DNA of 64,000 nucleotides from Acidobacteriota bacterium (GTDB lineage Bacteria; Acidobacteriota; Terriglobia; Acidiferrales; UBA7541), in NCBI GenBank assembly GCA_021788095.1, contig JAJYLB010000001.1:124001-188000 (forward strand), given 5' to 3'. This document shows positions 7,751-16,396 of this stretch, one piece after another. Position 1 is the first letter of the stretch; the number at the start of each line of letters is the position of its first letter. Both the position numbers and the translations under genes were made by a program. The notes under the pieces were generated by a model. It was not told the DNA's origin and searched no databases. It worked only from the letters and a program-made list of their open reading frames with translations.

Positions 7751-8742
7751 CCGCGGACGAAGGCGTACATGGTGAGCACCAGCAGTACGAATCCGATGAG
7801 GAGAACCAACGAACCCACGATCCGGCCAAAATTCTTGAGCCACAAGGGCGGAGCGACCTCGGTCAGGTCCAGCTTTCCCTCCTTCACCAGCCGCTCGTAC
7901 TCTTCCGGCCGCTTCTTCCGAAACTCCTCCTCGCTCTCCTTCCCGGTGAAGATGACCAAATCCATGGGAAAGCTTTCCGGGCGCAGATGCGAGTTGAAGA
8001 AGTGGACGACGAAGATGAACCAGACCGCCAGCAGCGCTTCTTCCCCGTGCAGAACTAGGGCGATGTTGAGCCAGCGGCCGGGAAGCAGTTTCGAGAAGAA
8101 GGGCGCGAACCACATCGTGTAGCCGGAAAGACCGATGATGGCCATGCCCCAAAACACGGCCCAATAATCGAACTTCTCCCAATAGGAGAACCGGCCGAAT
8201 TTCGGCCGCGGCCCCAGCCAGAGAAACCAGCGAATGTGGTGGTACAAATCGGCGAGGTCCTTCGGGTTCGGCACGAGCGATTTCGGTCCCCAGAAAATCC
8301 CGCGCTCGCGGCGGAGCACGCCCCGGCGGAAAATGCTTCCGACGTGAATCAGGAACGTGACCGTCAACACCACGGCGCAGCATTTGTGGAAAAAGAGGAT
8401 GGCGCTGAAACCGCCCACGATGCTCGCGAAGCGCTCCGCCCACGCCGATTGGCTGAAGCGCAGCGGGAGGCCGGTAAGGGCCAAGCCGATGAAGGCGCTG
8501 AAGAGAGCGGCGTGCAGATAGCGCTGGCCGAGGGAAAACCGCACGTAGTAGCGCGTTGCCTGGGCCGGGAGGGCGGCCGGGGCCTCCTCGGCGGGTTTGG
8601 GCTTCGGGCTTTCCGGCGGCGCCGGGCTCGCCGGAGGTAGCACAGGCATTCCTGCCTGCGCCTCTTCCTTCCCGCTCCGCTCCTCCGCCATCTTCTCGCT
8701 TCCCGGTTTTTCCCGATCGCCTGGCCCCGTTTCGCCGCTCAT
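7747..8742 (-). CDS. membrane cytochrome b (b561/FdnI-like) of multiheme cytochrome complex
   Basis: 331 residues from the ATG at 8742, whose ATGA overlaps the stop of the 11-heme gene. The first 65 residues are a hydrophilic Glu/Pro/Lys-rich extension. Then come about five membrane helices with histidines placed for two b hemes (QRYLHAALFSAFIGLALTG, FFHKCCAVVLTVTFLIHVG, VLHGEEALLAVWFIFVVHFFNSHL). The fold matches cytochrome b subunits that link quinone to periplasmic multiheme cytochromes. It is a paralogue of the protein at 44322. Bases 8637-8662, encoding part of the linker, are identical to the start of the REP family seen near the RAYT gene (8637 reads GTAGCACAGGCATTCC), so a REP seems to have been recruited into the coding linker. 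Confidence 0.88.
   Translation of the reverse strand: MSGETGPGDREKPGSEKMAEERSGKEEAQAGMPVLPPASPAPPESPKPKPAEEAPAALPAQATRYYVRFSLGQRYLHAALFSAFIGLALTGLPLRFSQSAWAERFASIVGGFSAILFFHKCCAVVLTVTFLIHVGSIFRRGVLRRERGIFWGPKSLVPNPKDLADLYHHIRWFLWLGPRPKFGRFSYWEKFDYWAVFWGMAIIGLSGYTMWFAPFFSKLLPGRWLNIALVLHGEEALLAVWFIFVVHFFNSHLRPESFPMDLVIFTGKESEEEFRKKRPEEYERLVKEGKLDLTEVAPPLWLKNFGRIVGSLVLLIGFVLLVLTMYAFVRG
8637..8662. repeat. REP half-element inside coding sequence
   Basis: GTAGCACAGGCATTCC plus TGCCTGC matches the first arm of the REP copies at 32460 and 57054. Here it lies in frame within the hydrophilic linker of the cytochrome b gene and reads through as part of an Ala/Gly/Pro-rich stretch. Confidence 0.65.
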
Positions 8743-9965
8743 GGCTTTCCCTCTCCGCGCGCCGCGCGACCCAGCCGATCGAACATCGATCGCAGGAACC
8801 AGAGAATGGTATGCAGGAAGAAGAAGCCGAGCACCGCGATCAAGAGCAGATTCATGAGCTGCTTGGTGAACCACAAGTGCGGATAGGCCAGCCGGTTATG
8901 GGGATCGGCGTGCGGCTGGTAGCGGATGAAGCTGGCATTCGCGTCGGGATGGCACTGCTGGCAGGTGTGAAGCAGATTGGCCGGATTGACGGACGACTTC
9001 GGATCCGACGGCGGGAGGATGTCGTGGTTGCCGTGGCAGTTCCAGCAATGAGCGGCTTCGACGTAGCCGATTGCGGAAACCTGCGCGTGAAAGGTATCGA
9101 GGTAAGTAGCGTACCGATTCTGGTGGCAACTTCCACAGGTTGCCGAGGTCTGCTTCTGCCAGGAGGCTCGGGCCACCTGCACCACTTGGTGCGCGGTGTG
9201 GCAGCTCGTGCAGACTGGCGCCAGCGCGTTCCCGGCTTCCTTCTGCCGGCCGTGGATTCCGGCCAGGTATTGGGCGAGCGGGCCGGCGTGGCACCCGCCG
9301 CAGGTATTCGGGATGTTGGCGCGGTACGTACGGCTTTGGGGATCGGTGTGGCTCAGAATCTTGTGCGTGCCGTGGCAGCTCGAGCAACTGGCGGCGACGA
9401 GCAGGCCGTCTTTGGTCAGGGCGAAGCCGTGGATCGAATCCATATACATCGCGTAAACGTCCGGGAAACCGTACTTCTTCGCCAGCGCGGGATTCCCGTG
9501 ACACGCGCCGCAGGTCCGCGGAATGTTCAGCGGATACACCGGCGAACCCGCGTTGGCTACCGGTACGATGGCGTGCGGGTCGCCGTGGCAGCCGAGGCAG
9601 GGAACCATGTCGAGCGGAGAGGGAGCGCGGCCGGCCGGCCCCGCCTGCGCGGCGTTGATCTTGGCGTGTACGCTCGCGGCAATGTCGCCGGCTTCCGCGC
9701 CGTGGCAAGTGCCGCAGTTCACCGCTTCCATCTTGGCGGGATGGGGATACCCGGCGATCGAGCCGTGGCACGCCGTGCAAGGGAGGGAGGCGTGAACGCT
9801 GTCCGCGAAGTGGCTGGGGTCCACGTAGACGCTTTGGCCCGACGGGCTCGTCGCCCCCGCTTGCCCGTGGCAGGCCAGGCACGTGGCGTTTCCGGCGCTC
9901 GAGCCGTTTTGCGCGGCCGTCCCGCCAAGTCCGAGCCACAGCGCGGCTAGCAGGACCCAGGTCAT
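8739..9965 (-). CDS. 11-heme c-type cytochrome with C-terminal membrane anchor
   Basis: 408 residues from the ATG at 9965 (ATGA overlap with the upstream stop). An N-terminal signal (MTWVLLAALWLGLGGTAAQ) is followed by eleven CxxCH motifs: CLACH, CTACH, CGTCH, CLGCH, CGACH, CSSCH, CGGCH, CTSCH, CGSCH, CWNCH and CQQCH. A C-terminal hydrophobic helix (LMNLLLIAVLGFFFLHTILWFL) would anchor it. Repeated HGxHxI and SVHA spacings supply distal histidines, as in cytochrome c3/c554-like families. It sits directly before the cytochrome b gene, so the pair probably moves electrons from the quinone pool to periplasmic carriers. The same two-gene pair recurs at 43186-45134. Confidence 0.9.
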   Translation of the reverse strand: MTWVLLAALWLGLGGTAAQNGSSAGNATCLACHGQAGATSPSGQSVYVDPSHFADSVHASLPCTACHGSIAGYPHPAKMEAVNCGTCHGAEAGDIAASVHAKINAAQAGPAGRAPSPLDMVPCLGCHGDPHAIVPVANAGSPVYPLNIPRTCGACHGNPALAKKYGFPDVYAMYMDSIHGFALTKDGLLVAASCSSCHGTHKILSHTDPQSRTYRANIPNTCGGCHAGPLAQYLAGIHGRQKEAGNALAPVCTSCHTAHQVVQVARASWQKQTSATCGSCHQNRYATYLDTFHAQVSAIGYVEAAHCWNCHGNHDILPPSDPKSSVNPANLLHTCQQCHPDANASFIRYQPHADPHNRLAYPHLWFTKQLMNLLLIAVLGFFFLHTILWFLRSMFDRLGRAARGEGKP

Positions 9966-11419
9966 TGCATCCCGATCTCCGTGAGGACCTTGGGATTGTG
10001 CTCGCTCATGGCCAAAATGTCGTGGCACGTGCTGCAATCGTTCGGAATCGATTCGCCGCCGGCGGCCACGTGGCTGCCGTCGTGGCAGCGGAAACACCCC
10101 GGCCAGTTCGTATGCCCGAGGTCATCGGGATAGGTGCCCCAAGTGACGTGCATCTCGGGAAAGACGTTTCGCGAATAGATCCCTTCGACGGTCTGAATCG
10201 CCTGCGCCAGTTCGGCGCTTTTCCCCGAAGCGATCTGCGGATACTGCGTCTTGTAGAAATTCTCGAGCGCTTGCGCGATGCGCTCCCGCGCCACTTGCCG
10301 GCTGGGGTAGCTCGCCTGCAGGGCGGCGAGCGCCTCGCGCTTGATGTAGGGCAGATCGGTGCTGATGTAGTGCTGTTGGATGGCCTGGTCCAGGCCGTCC
10401 GCGGGGAGCTGGAAGGTGTGCGTGGGGCGGTTGTGACAGTCCATGCAGTCCATCAACCGATGCTGCCCCTGGTCGAGTTGTTGCTGCGTCGCCTTGATCG
10501 CGTTCGAGCGGAAAATGGTGGTCTTGCCGCTCGCGTCGGTGTAGGACACCCAGGGAATCACCTGGCGTTGCGCGTCGATCGCGATGTAGTGAATCTGGAC
10601 GCCCGCCGCGAGGTGATGGCCGTGGATGCCCGCGGGTCCTCGGGCGTCCACGCCGCCGACTTTCATCAGCAAGACCGTGGATTCGGAGGTGTTGGCTTCG
10701 TCGGAATCGTAGTGGTTCTTCACCAGCAGGATGTTCCCCCCGAACCGCTGGGGCCAGTGGCATTGCTCGCAAGTCTCACGGGCGGGGCGAAGGCTGGTGA
10801 CCGGCGAGGGAATCGGCCGCGGATAGGTGTCGAACAGGACGGCGAACACCTGTTCCGTTCCCGATAGCTTCGAGCGAACGAACCACGACGCCCCGGGCCC
10901 GATGTGGCATTCCACGCAAGCCACTCTCGAATGTGGCGAATTCAGATAGGCGCTGTATTCCGGCTGCATCACGGTGTGGCACGTCGTCCCGCAAAAGGAT
11001 ACCGAGTCCATGTACTGCACGCCTTGATACGAGGCGGTGGTGAAGATGAGCACGTTGGCTATCGTGGCGAAGCCGATGAGGCCCGCCGCCCGGCGCACCA
11101 TCGGGTGGCGGAAATCCGCGCGCGGGTAAAAATGGGGCAGCTCCCCGCGCTTCAGCAACCGGTACCGCCGCCACAGCGCCCCGGCGGGCATCAGCAGCAA
11201 CCCGACAACGAAGATCCCCGGCAGGATCAGGTAGAAGAGGATGCCGCCGTAAGGATAGCGGGAGGCGCCGCCTCCCAGGACGATCTCGAACACCCAAAAG
11301 GTGACGATGGTGAAGGCGGAGCTGGTCGTGAGCACCGCTCCCGTCAAGGAGATGGGATTCCGGCCCAGATAAACGATCGGGCGAAGCCAAGCGCCAGCTT
11401 TGGTTTCCCCATTCAGCAA
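9962..11419 (-). CDS. NapC/NirT-like membrane-anchored multiheme cytochrome (6 hemes)
   Basis: 485 residues if translation begins at the TTG at 11419; the frame stays open to a GTG at 11521, but that stretch is repeat-like DNA. Membrane helices at the N-terminus (NPISLTGAVLTTSSAFTI, GILFYLILPGIFVVGLLLMP, AAGLIGFATIANVLIF) precede six heme motifs. The first is an unusual CGTTCH (CxxxCH), followed by CVECH, CEQCH, CMDCH, CFRCH and CSTCH. Quinol-oxidising NapC/NrfH/NirT proteins place their first heme close to the membrane just after the anchor, as here. The gene overlaps the 11-heme gene by 4 bases and probably feeds electrons to it. It is separated from the rest of the bc cluster by about 750 bases of repeats. 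Confidence 0.85.
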   Translation of the reverse strand: MLNGETKAGAWLRPIVYLGRNPISLTGAVLTTSSAFTIVTFWVFEIVLGGGASRYPYGGILFYLILPGIFVVGLLLMPAGALWRRYRLLKRGELPHFYPRADFRHPMVRRAAGLIGFATIANVLIFTTASYQGVQYMDSVSFCGTTCHTVMQPEYSAYLNSPHSRVACVECHIGPGASWFVRSKLSGTEQVFAVLFDTYPRPIPSPVTSLRPARETCEQCHWPQRFGGNILLVKNHYDSDEANTSESTVLLMKVGGVDARGPAGIHGHHLAAGVQIHYIAIDAQRQVIPWVSYTDASGKTTIFRSNAIKATQQQLDQGQHRLMDCMDCHNRPTHTFQLPADGLDQAIQQHYISTDLPYIKREALAALQASYPSRQVARERIAQALENFYKTQYPQIASGKSAELAQAIQTVEGIYSRNVFPEMHVTWGTYPDDLGHTNWPGCFRCHDGSHVAAGGESIPNDCSTCHDILAMSEHNPKVLTEIGMQ

Positions 11420-12173
11420 GAGGTCCCTCGCTTCGCTCGGGTCCGGTACCGGGTCCCTGGGGTGCGGGACCACCGGACTCCAGAAAACAAGGATTTCGCT
11501 TGCGGTTCCGGCCGGTGGCACGGGACGCCAAGGGGGCGGCTCCCGACCGCTGCCCTTCGCCTCGCCGCGGCGGGATCAGGGCCGTGAGCTTGCCGAACGG
11601 TGGCGGCCCGACACCCGCAATGCGGCACAGCTTCGACCTTCAAAATTTCATCCTCCTTCCTTGTCCCTTTCACGCCGGGCCGAGCAGGATGCCGCAAAAA
11701 GTCCCTTAGGACCGTTCTCCTGAGCCCGTTCGCTTCAGTCAGGGTAAACTCCGCGAAGGATCTCGGCCCCTGTTTCCGAGGAACGGACGGGATACTTCGT
11801 CTGCCGCCCCTTCGGCTCCGCTCAGAGCCGTGAGCCTGTGGTTCGGCTGAGCTCACCACAGGTCGAACGGCGGCGGACAGGACATCCTGCCCTTTTGCGC
11901 TACCCCGCTCGGGGCCGCGAGCACAGTTTTATCGACCACGCCCCATCCGGCAAGGGGAAAACACTTCCACGGCGCCGGGCGGGGGAAGGCCACGCGATCA
12001 GCCATCTCGCGGCAGGCTACTCCCCGGCGCGCTTTTTCCTCTGGCTCGCCGGATTCCGGATCGCCCTACGTCGGCGGCTGGCGGCCGGGTCTTGCGTCTT
12101 TCACCGGCCCGAACCTGTTCGCGCAGGAGCGCCGGTGCCTCTGGATCGCGCCGCGCCCTGCCGCACGGTCTGT
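11420..12173. repeat. 754-base repeat-rich gap within the cytochrome cluster
   Basis: No credible gene. It holds CCCTCGCTTCGCTCGGG and GGTCCCTGG-type inverted strings (11425-11475), the string CCCCTTCGGCTCCGCTCAG (11808-11827), and a hairpin built from GTGAGCCTGTGGTTCG and GAGCTCACCACAGG (11830-11865). These look like dispersed palindromic repeats inserted between two parts of one gene cluster. Confidence 0.55.
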
Positions 12174-12509
12174 TTACTTTTTCGCCAGCGTGCGCACGAA
12201 GGCGATTACATCGCCGACTTGCGTTGCAGAGAGCCCTGCCACCGCCGGCATCTTCCCCTTGCCCTTTTCAATCACCAGCCGCAGTTGCACGTCGGTCTCC
12301 GCCTGCACTGCCTTCGAGCCGAGCGGTGGAATGGTGGCCTGGAGCATCTTGGCGAGATTGGCATTGCCCTCGCCATTGGGCCCATGGCACATCTGGCACT
12401 TCGATTCGTAAATCTCGTGGCCCTCCTTGGCGTTGGCTTTCGGCGTCGCGAGGGCCGCTGCCGGCATCAGCACTGCCGCAATGAGAGGAATGAGAACCTG
12501 CACTTTCAT
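12174..12509 (-). CDS. small class I cytochrome c
   Basis: 111 residues starting at the ATG at 12509, which follows GGAGGCGAAGAA. A signal peptide (ending AAALA) precedes a single-heme domain with CQMCHGPNGEG, a MPAVAGL segment likely to hold the axial methionine, and the C-terminal QVGDVIAFVRTLAK helix. It is a soluble periplasmic electron shuttle. It overlaps the upstream 9-heme gene by 4 bases. A close paralogue is encoded at 20638-20982. Confidence 0.92.
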   Translation of the reverse strand: MKVQVLIPLIAAVLMPAAALATPKANAKEGHEIYESKCQMCHGPNGEGNANLAKMLQATIPPLGSKAVQAETDVQLRLVIEKGKGKMPAVAGLSATQVGDVIAFVRTLAKK

Positions 12510-13831
12510 TTCTTCGCCTCCAGTGAATTTCGCGATTCTATCGATCTGATCAGCAACCATAAACTGACGACAACAAGCACGATGACCCCTAGAGAGATTC
12601 CGAGACCCTTGCGCCGGTAGTCGCGCTCGGCCAGGGCGGCGACCCCCGCCTGATACGTCTTCTGCGCCACGCCCATTCCCGCCTGGGTTTCCTTCTCCAC
12701 GGCGGGCGCGCTGAAGTTGTGGACGCCTACCCGGGCCTTGGTGAGATCGTCCCGCGCCCCGGAGAGTTCCAGCTCGGCCGGACCCACCTCCATGCCCGAG
12801 CTTCCCGCGCGGGCGAGAATCGCGCTCGAGCGATCGATCGAGGCTTGAAGGGCGGTGAGGCTCGAATGGATTTGCGCCGCGGCGGTGTAACCGGGATCGC
12901 CCGGGGCGTGGCAGTTCACGCACACGGACCCCTTGCCGGTGCCGAGGAAGGCGTCGGTGGGCTGGAGAATGCGGTGATTGCTGTGGCAGGTGACGCAGCC
13001 GGGCAGGCCCGCGGCGAGGAATGCCCGGGCGTGCGGGCTCTTATCGAAGAGCTGCGCCTGGAAAACGTGGCAGGTGGAGCAGACGTTGACGACCGAGGAG
13101 ACTCCCGGCGGCGTCGCCCCGTGCGCGCCATGGCAGGTAACGCAGGTGGGCGCGCTCAAGTCGCCGTTCTTTACTAGGTCCTCGTAATGCACGCTCGCCG
13201 TGTAGCTGGCGTACTGATCGGTGGGAATCTTGTAGGCCTTCATCGTTTCCGCGTTGGCGTGGCATCGGGCGCAGGTGCCAGGCACGTTGAGCGGATAGAC
13301 GCTCGAGCGGGGATCGCTCGGCGAGCGAACGTCGTGCACGCCGTGGCAATCGGTGCAGACCGCGACGTTCGTGTCTCCTTTCGCCAGGAGGTGGCCGTGC
13401 ACGCTCGTCAGATATTTGCTGTATTGGTCGGTAGGGAGCGAAGGATCGAAGCCGCGCATGTAGGTAGCGTTGGCGTGGCAGCTCGCGCAGAGCTTGGGGA
13501 TACCGGTGCGGTTGACGTGGCCGCGGAAGCCGGCGGCGGCGCTCATCGCCGCGGTCATGTCCGCCTTCGTGGCATCGCCGCCGTGACAGCTCACGCACGT
13601 CAGCCCTTTCTCCGCGTGGATGCTCTGGTTGTATTCCTCCGGCTTGACCTGCAGGGGCGGCGGGAGCTGGCTGTGGCAATCGAGGCAACTGTTCTTGGCG
13701 GCCTGCGCGCGCGCCGTCGTGGGCGCCGCCATGCCCAGCACCAGCGCCAGGAGGAACAGGTAGCCGGCCAGAGCTGCCGGCGCTCGCCACCAGGCGTCCG
13801 TTATTTGCGTCGAGTCCACTCGAGCTTCCAT
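12506..13831 (-). CDS. 9-heme c-type cytochrome with C-terminal membrane helix
   Basis: 441 residues; the ATG at 13831 follows AAAGGA. A signal/anchor helix (LAGYLFLLALVLGMAA) is followed by nine CxxCH motifs: CLDCH, CVSCH, CASCH, CTDCH, CARCH, CVTCH, CSTCH, CVTCH and CVNCH. A helical domain of about 110 residues then leads to a C-terminal membrane helix (LGISLGVIVLVVVSLWLLI). It lies 7 bases downstream of the cytochrome b gene. In bc-type complexes of metal-reducing bacteria a multiheme protein often replaces cytochrome c1; this is the best reading here, by analogy only. Confidence 0.9.
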   Translation of the reverse strand: MEARVDSTQITDAWWRAPAALAGYLFLLALVLGMAAPTTARAQAAKNSCLDCHSQLPPPLQVKPEEYNQSIHAEKGLTCVSCHGGDATKADMTAAMSAAAGFRGHVNRTGIPKLCASCHANATYMRGFDPSLPTDQYSKYLTSVHGHLLAKGDTNVAVCTDCHGVHDVRSPSDPRSSVYPLNVPGTCARCHANAETMKAYKIPTDQYASYTASVHYEDLVKNGDLSAPTCVTCHGAHGATPPGVSSVVNVCSTCHVFQAQLFDKSPHARAFLAAGLPGCVTCHSNHRILQPTDAFLGTGKGSVCVNCHAPGDPGYTAAAQIHSSLTALQASIDRSSAILARAGSSGMEVGPAELELSGARDDLTKARVGVHNFSAPAVEKETQAGMGVAQKTYQAGVAALAERDYRRKGLGISLGVIVLVVVSLWLLIRSIESRNSLEAKK

Positions 13832-13838
13832 TTCCTTT

Positions 13839-14930
13839 CTACTTCGCCATGACCAGATAGCCGTAAAGCGTCATCCCCACCACGTAGCCCAGCGCAAACA
13901 CCACCGCCCCCGCCGCCCAGCGCCGTTTCCGGCCCGTGCCGCCTCGATCGAGGAAGGGAAGCAGCGTCCACGCCACCGCCGCCAAGCCGAAAACCAGGAC
14001 GCCGAGCGCTTCCCCGGTCATGAAGCCAACTCGCGCGGGAATCAGCTTCAAGGTTTCGAACATGAACATGAAATACCATTCCGGCCGTATCCCCGCCGGC
14101 GCCGAAGCAAACGGATCGGCCTTGGTGCCCAGACCCCACGGCCGCAGCGCCGCCAGCGTGCCCAGCGCCCCCAGCGCCAGGTACCAGGCCATCAGCTCCC
14201 GCAACATAAAATTGGGGAAGAAGCGGATTTCGCGCTCGGCGGGCGGTTTGGCTTGCCAGGCGGGTTCGAGGCTCGGCGGCACGCTGATGCCGAAACGCTG
14301 CACCAGGAGCAAGTGAGTCAGCAGGAAGGCTGTCGCCAGGCCCGGCAGCAAGGCGACGTGGAAAGCGAAAAAGCGCCCCAGGGTCGCCCCCGTCACGTCC
14401 GCGCCCCCGCGCAGGAAGGTCAGCAGCCAGGGACCGGCCAGGGGCACTTGGCCTATGAGATTCGTCCCCACGGTCGTCGCAAAAAACGCGAGCGTATTCC
14501 ACGGGAGCAGGTAGCCGCTGAAGCCGAATCCGAGCACCAAAAAAAGCAGAATGATTCCGCTCAGCCAGGTCAGTTCGCGCGGCTTGCGGTACGCCTTGAA
14601 AAACGCCACGCTGAACATGTGCGCGAACGCGGTGAAGATCATCAGGTTCGCGCCCCAGGAATGAATCGAGCGGATCAGCCACCCGAAATGCACCTGGGTC
14701 ATGATGTACTGCACGCTGCCAAACGCATCGCTGGGCGTCGGCCGGTAATAGAGAAGCAGCAGGATCCCGGTCACCACCTGAAGCGTGAAGAGGAACAGAG
14801 TGATGCCGCCCAGGTAATACCAGTAGGAATAGCGATGCAACGGAACGGTCTTGTGGCGAATGAAGGCAACCAGATCGTCCCAGCCAAACCGTTCGTCGAG
14901 CCAATCCCGGACCTGTCCCGCGGGACTCAT
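13839..14930 (-). CDS. cytochrome b/b6 of a bc-type quinol oxidoreductase
   Basis: 363 residues, about eight membrane helices. Both histidine pairs for the b hemes are visible: [11 protein letters not shown] with AHMFSVAFF in one helix pair, and [11 protein letters not shown] with FLLTHLLLV in the other. The Qo-site motif appears as PEWYF ([15 protein letters not shown]). The N- and C-terminal domains are fused, as in bacterial bc1 cytochrome b, but the length is short. The Rieske gene precedes it by one base and a 9-heme cytochrome follows. No cytochrome c1 or f gene is present, so the multiheme protein probably takes that role. Confidence 0.95.
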   Translation of the reverse strand: MSPAGQVRDWLDERFGWDDLVAFIRHKTVPLHRYSYWYYLGGITLFLFTLQVVTGILLLLYYRPTPSDAFGSVQYIMTQVHFGWLIRSIHSWGANLMIFTAFAHMFSVAFFKAYRKPRELTWLSGIILLFLVLGFGFSGYLLPWNTLAFFATTVGTNLIGQVPLAGPWLLTFLRGGADVTGATLGRFFAFHVALLPGLATAFLLTHLLLVQRFGISVPPSLEPAWQAKPPAEREIRFFPNFMLRELMAWYLALGALGTLAALRPWGLGTKADPFASAPAGIRPEWYFMFMFETLKLIPARVGFMTGEALGVLVFGLAAVAWTLLPFLDRGGTGRKRRWAAGAVVFALGYVVGMTLYGYLVMAK

Positions 14931-14931
14931 C

Positions 14932-15396
14932 TCACGTTGCCGCCGTCCGGCTCACGTAAATGTCTTTCCCCTGGACGTTCACCTGGAATTCCGTCAGGGG
15001 GCGGGGAGGCGGGCCGCTGATGTTCCGGCCGTGGAGATCGTACTTGCCGTTGTGGCACGGACACCAGATCTCGCGCAAGTCGGGCCGGTACTCGACGGTG
15101 CAGCCGAGGTGCGTGCATACCGCGCTGAAGGCCGAATAGTTGCCGTCCGCCATCCGCACGAGGAGCGCCGGATGATCGCCGAAACGGAAGATCTTTCCCG
15201 CATTGATGCCCAATTCCCCCACCGTGGCGGCCAGAACGGTGTTGCTTCCCAAGTCGGTGCTCGGAGGAGGTATCAGATAACGGATCACGGGATAGAAGAA
15301 CGAAACGAGAGACGCCACGATCCCGGTTCCCAGGAGAACCTCCAGGAAGCGCCTCCGCTCCGGGTTTTGCGTCGGATTGCTCTTGTCCTCTCTCAA
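14932..15396 (-). CDS. Rieske iron-sulfur protein
   Basis: 154 residues from a TTG start. An N-terminal arginine run and hydrophobic helix ([22 protein letters not shown]) resemble a Tat-dependent anchor. The 2Fe-2S ligands are clear: CTHLGC (Cys-x-His) and CPCHNGKYD (Cys-x-x-His), with the paired disulfide cysteines typical of bc-complex Rieske proteins. It is the first gene of the minus-strand respiratory cluster and would pass electrons from quinol to the 9-heme protein. Confidence 0.95.
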   Translation of the reverse strand: MREDKSNPTQNPERRRFLEVLLGTGIVASLVSFFYPVIRYLIPPPSTDLGSNTVLAATVGELGINAGKIFRFGDHPALLVRMADGNYSAFSAVCTHLGCTVEYRPDLREIWCPCHNGKYDLHGRNISGPPPRPLTEFQVNVQGKDIYVSRTAAT

Positions 15397-16356
15397 TGCT
15401 TGTTTTCTGCCGAAAGGTGGGAACCGCCTTCCGGACCCTTTCGTCTACGTTTCCTGCTCGACCCTCGCGTCGCGCACGGATCAGCCCTGCCCGTTCTACC
15501 GCTTGGCCCGGCTTGCGCCTTCCCTCATGCGTAGGCCACGGCCCGCCGCGGAGAATGCCGCGCGGAAGGGATAATTGCCGCCGGTGATTTCCGCAGACTC
15601 GCGATCGCCCATTTGAGAACAGAACGATTGGCATCCTCCCGCGCAGCGAATGAAGCGCGGCGGAACGCCTGGGTTGGGGTGATGTGTGAACGTGGTCGGC
15701 GATCGTCGAGGCAGGGTAGCGGAATCACCGGCGGCAAATCCGGTCGAGCGTGAATTCTCGGAATCACCGCGTCGAAAAGAAATTGGCCTGACTTCCATCG
15801 CTCGCTTCGCCTCGAACGTCCGGCGGGAGCCGTCGCAGCTCCGGTATTCCTTTCCACCAGCTACGGACGCGACTCCAGCGGCCAGCAGAGTTCTCAGTTT
15901 CCGACCGCTGCGACGGCTCAGCCTTGACCGGACTACCAACCTATAGAGAGCAACCCACGGACCAAACCCCTGGGAAAGCTGGTGTCACGGTTCCTGTGCA
16001 GAGTTGAGGATTTCCGCAGCAGGCGCGGAATTCCTTTAGTTTCTATCGGCCCGTCTTGGGGAAATTCCAGCATCCTATCCCTGTCGAATTGGGGCATATG
16101 GCGCAGAATCGCCAAGGCCTAAACGCCCCAAAAAACATGCCTCCAATACAAGACCAGATCGGTCTTGTTTTACACCTTCATCCCCATCGCCGAATTCCAC
16201 TTTCGCCTCTCCCCAACCCCCACGCTTCCCGCAACCCATTATTGCGGCGTTCCATAACGGTTTAAGTCGCCCTCGTTTCGCGGCCAGCCGCTGCCCTGGC
16301 CGCGTGGAAACGTTCCAGGATGATCGCCTGGTGGTCTGCCTGGCGGGCGGCCAACA
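15397..16356. promoter_or_regulatory. divergent control region between bc cluster and DmsE/DmsF pair
   Basis: No credible gene. Bases 15940-16260 are visibly less GC-rich than the flanks. Three dyads are seen: ACAAGACC-N5-GGTCTTGT (16148-16168), CCGCAA-N7-TTGCGG (16229-16247) and CGCGGCCAG-N8-CTGGCCGCG (16279-16304, flanked by GTTTC and GAAAC). The last is centred about 92 bases before the predicted sigma-54 start and is suited to an enhancer-type activator site. I found no convincing promoter for the minus-strand Rieske gene. Confidence 0.55.
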
Positions 16357-16372
16357 TGGCCCCCTGGTTGCT
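16357..16372 (+). promoter_or_regulatory. sigma-54 promoter candidate for DmsE-like gene
   Basis: TGGCCCCCTGGTTGCT matches the -24/-12 consensus (TGGCNNNNNNNTTGCW) with the exact GG-N10-GC spacing. The predicted start is near 16383, just before the GGAGG at 16385 and the ATG at 16397. An activator-like dyad lies at 16279-16304. A sigma-54 activator is encoded at 22290. Confidence 0.6.
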
Positions 16373-16396
16373 CAAGCTACCCACGGAGGCGCCGAT

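Noticed and set aside
6518-8443. Very long minus-strand open frame opposite the UbiD and cytochrome b genes
   Set aside because: It is the shadow of two well-recognised genes in GC-rich DNA. The translation is rich in His/Arg with no family motifs.
15397-15560. Sigma-54 promoter for the Rieske operon
   Set aside because: The only GG-N10-GC match on the minus strand (AGGGCTGATCCGTGCG) lacks TGGC; too weak to report as a site.
15496-15939. Minus-strand frame of 147 codons upstream of the Rieske gene
   Set aside because: Arg/Ser-rich with no motif, and located in the divergent control region; likely non-coding.
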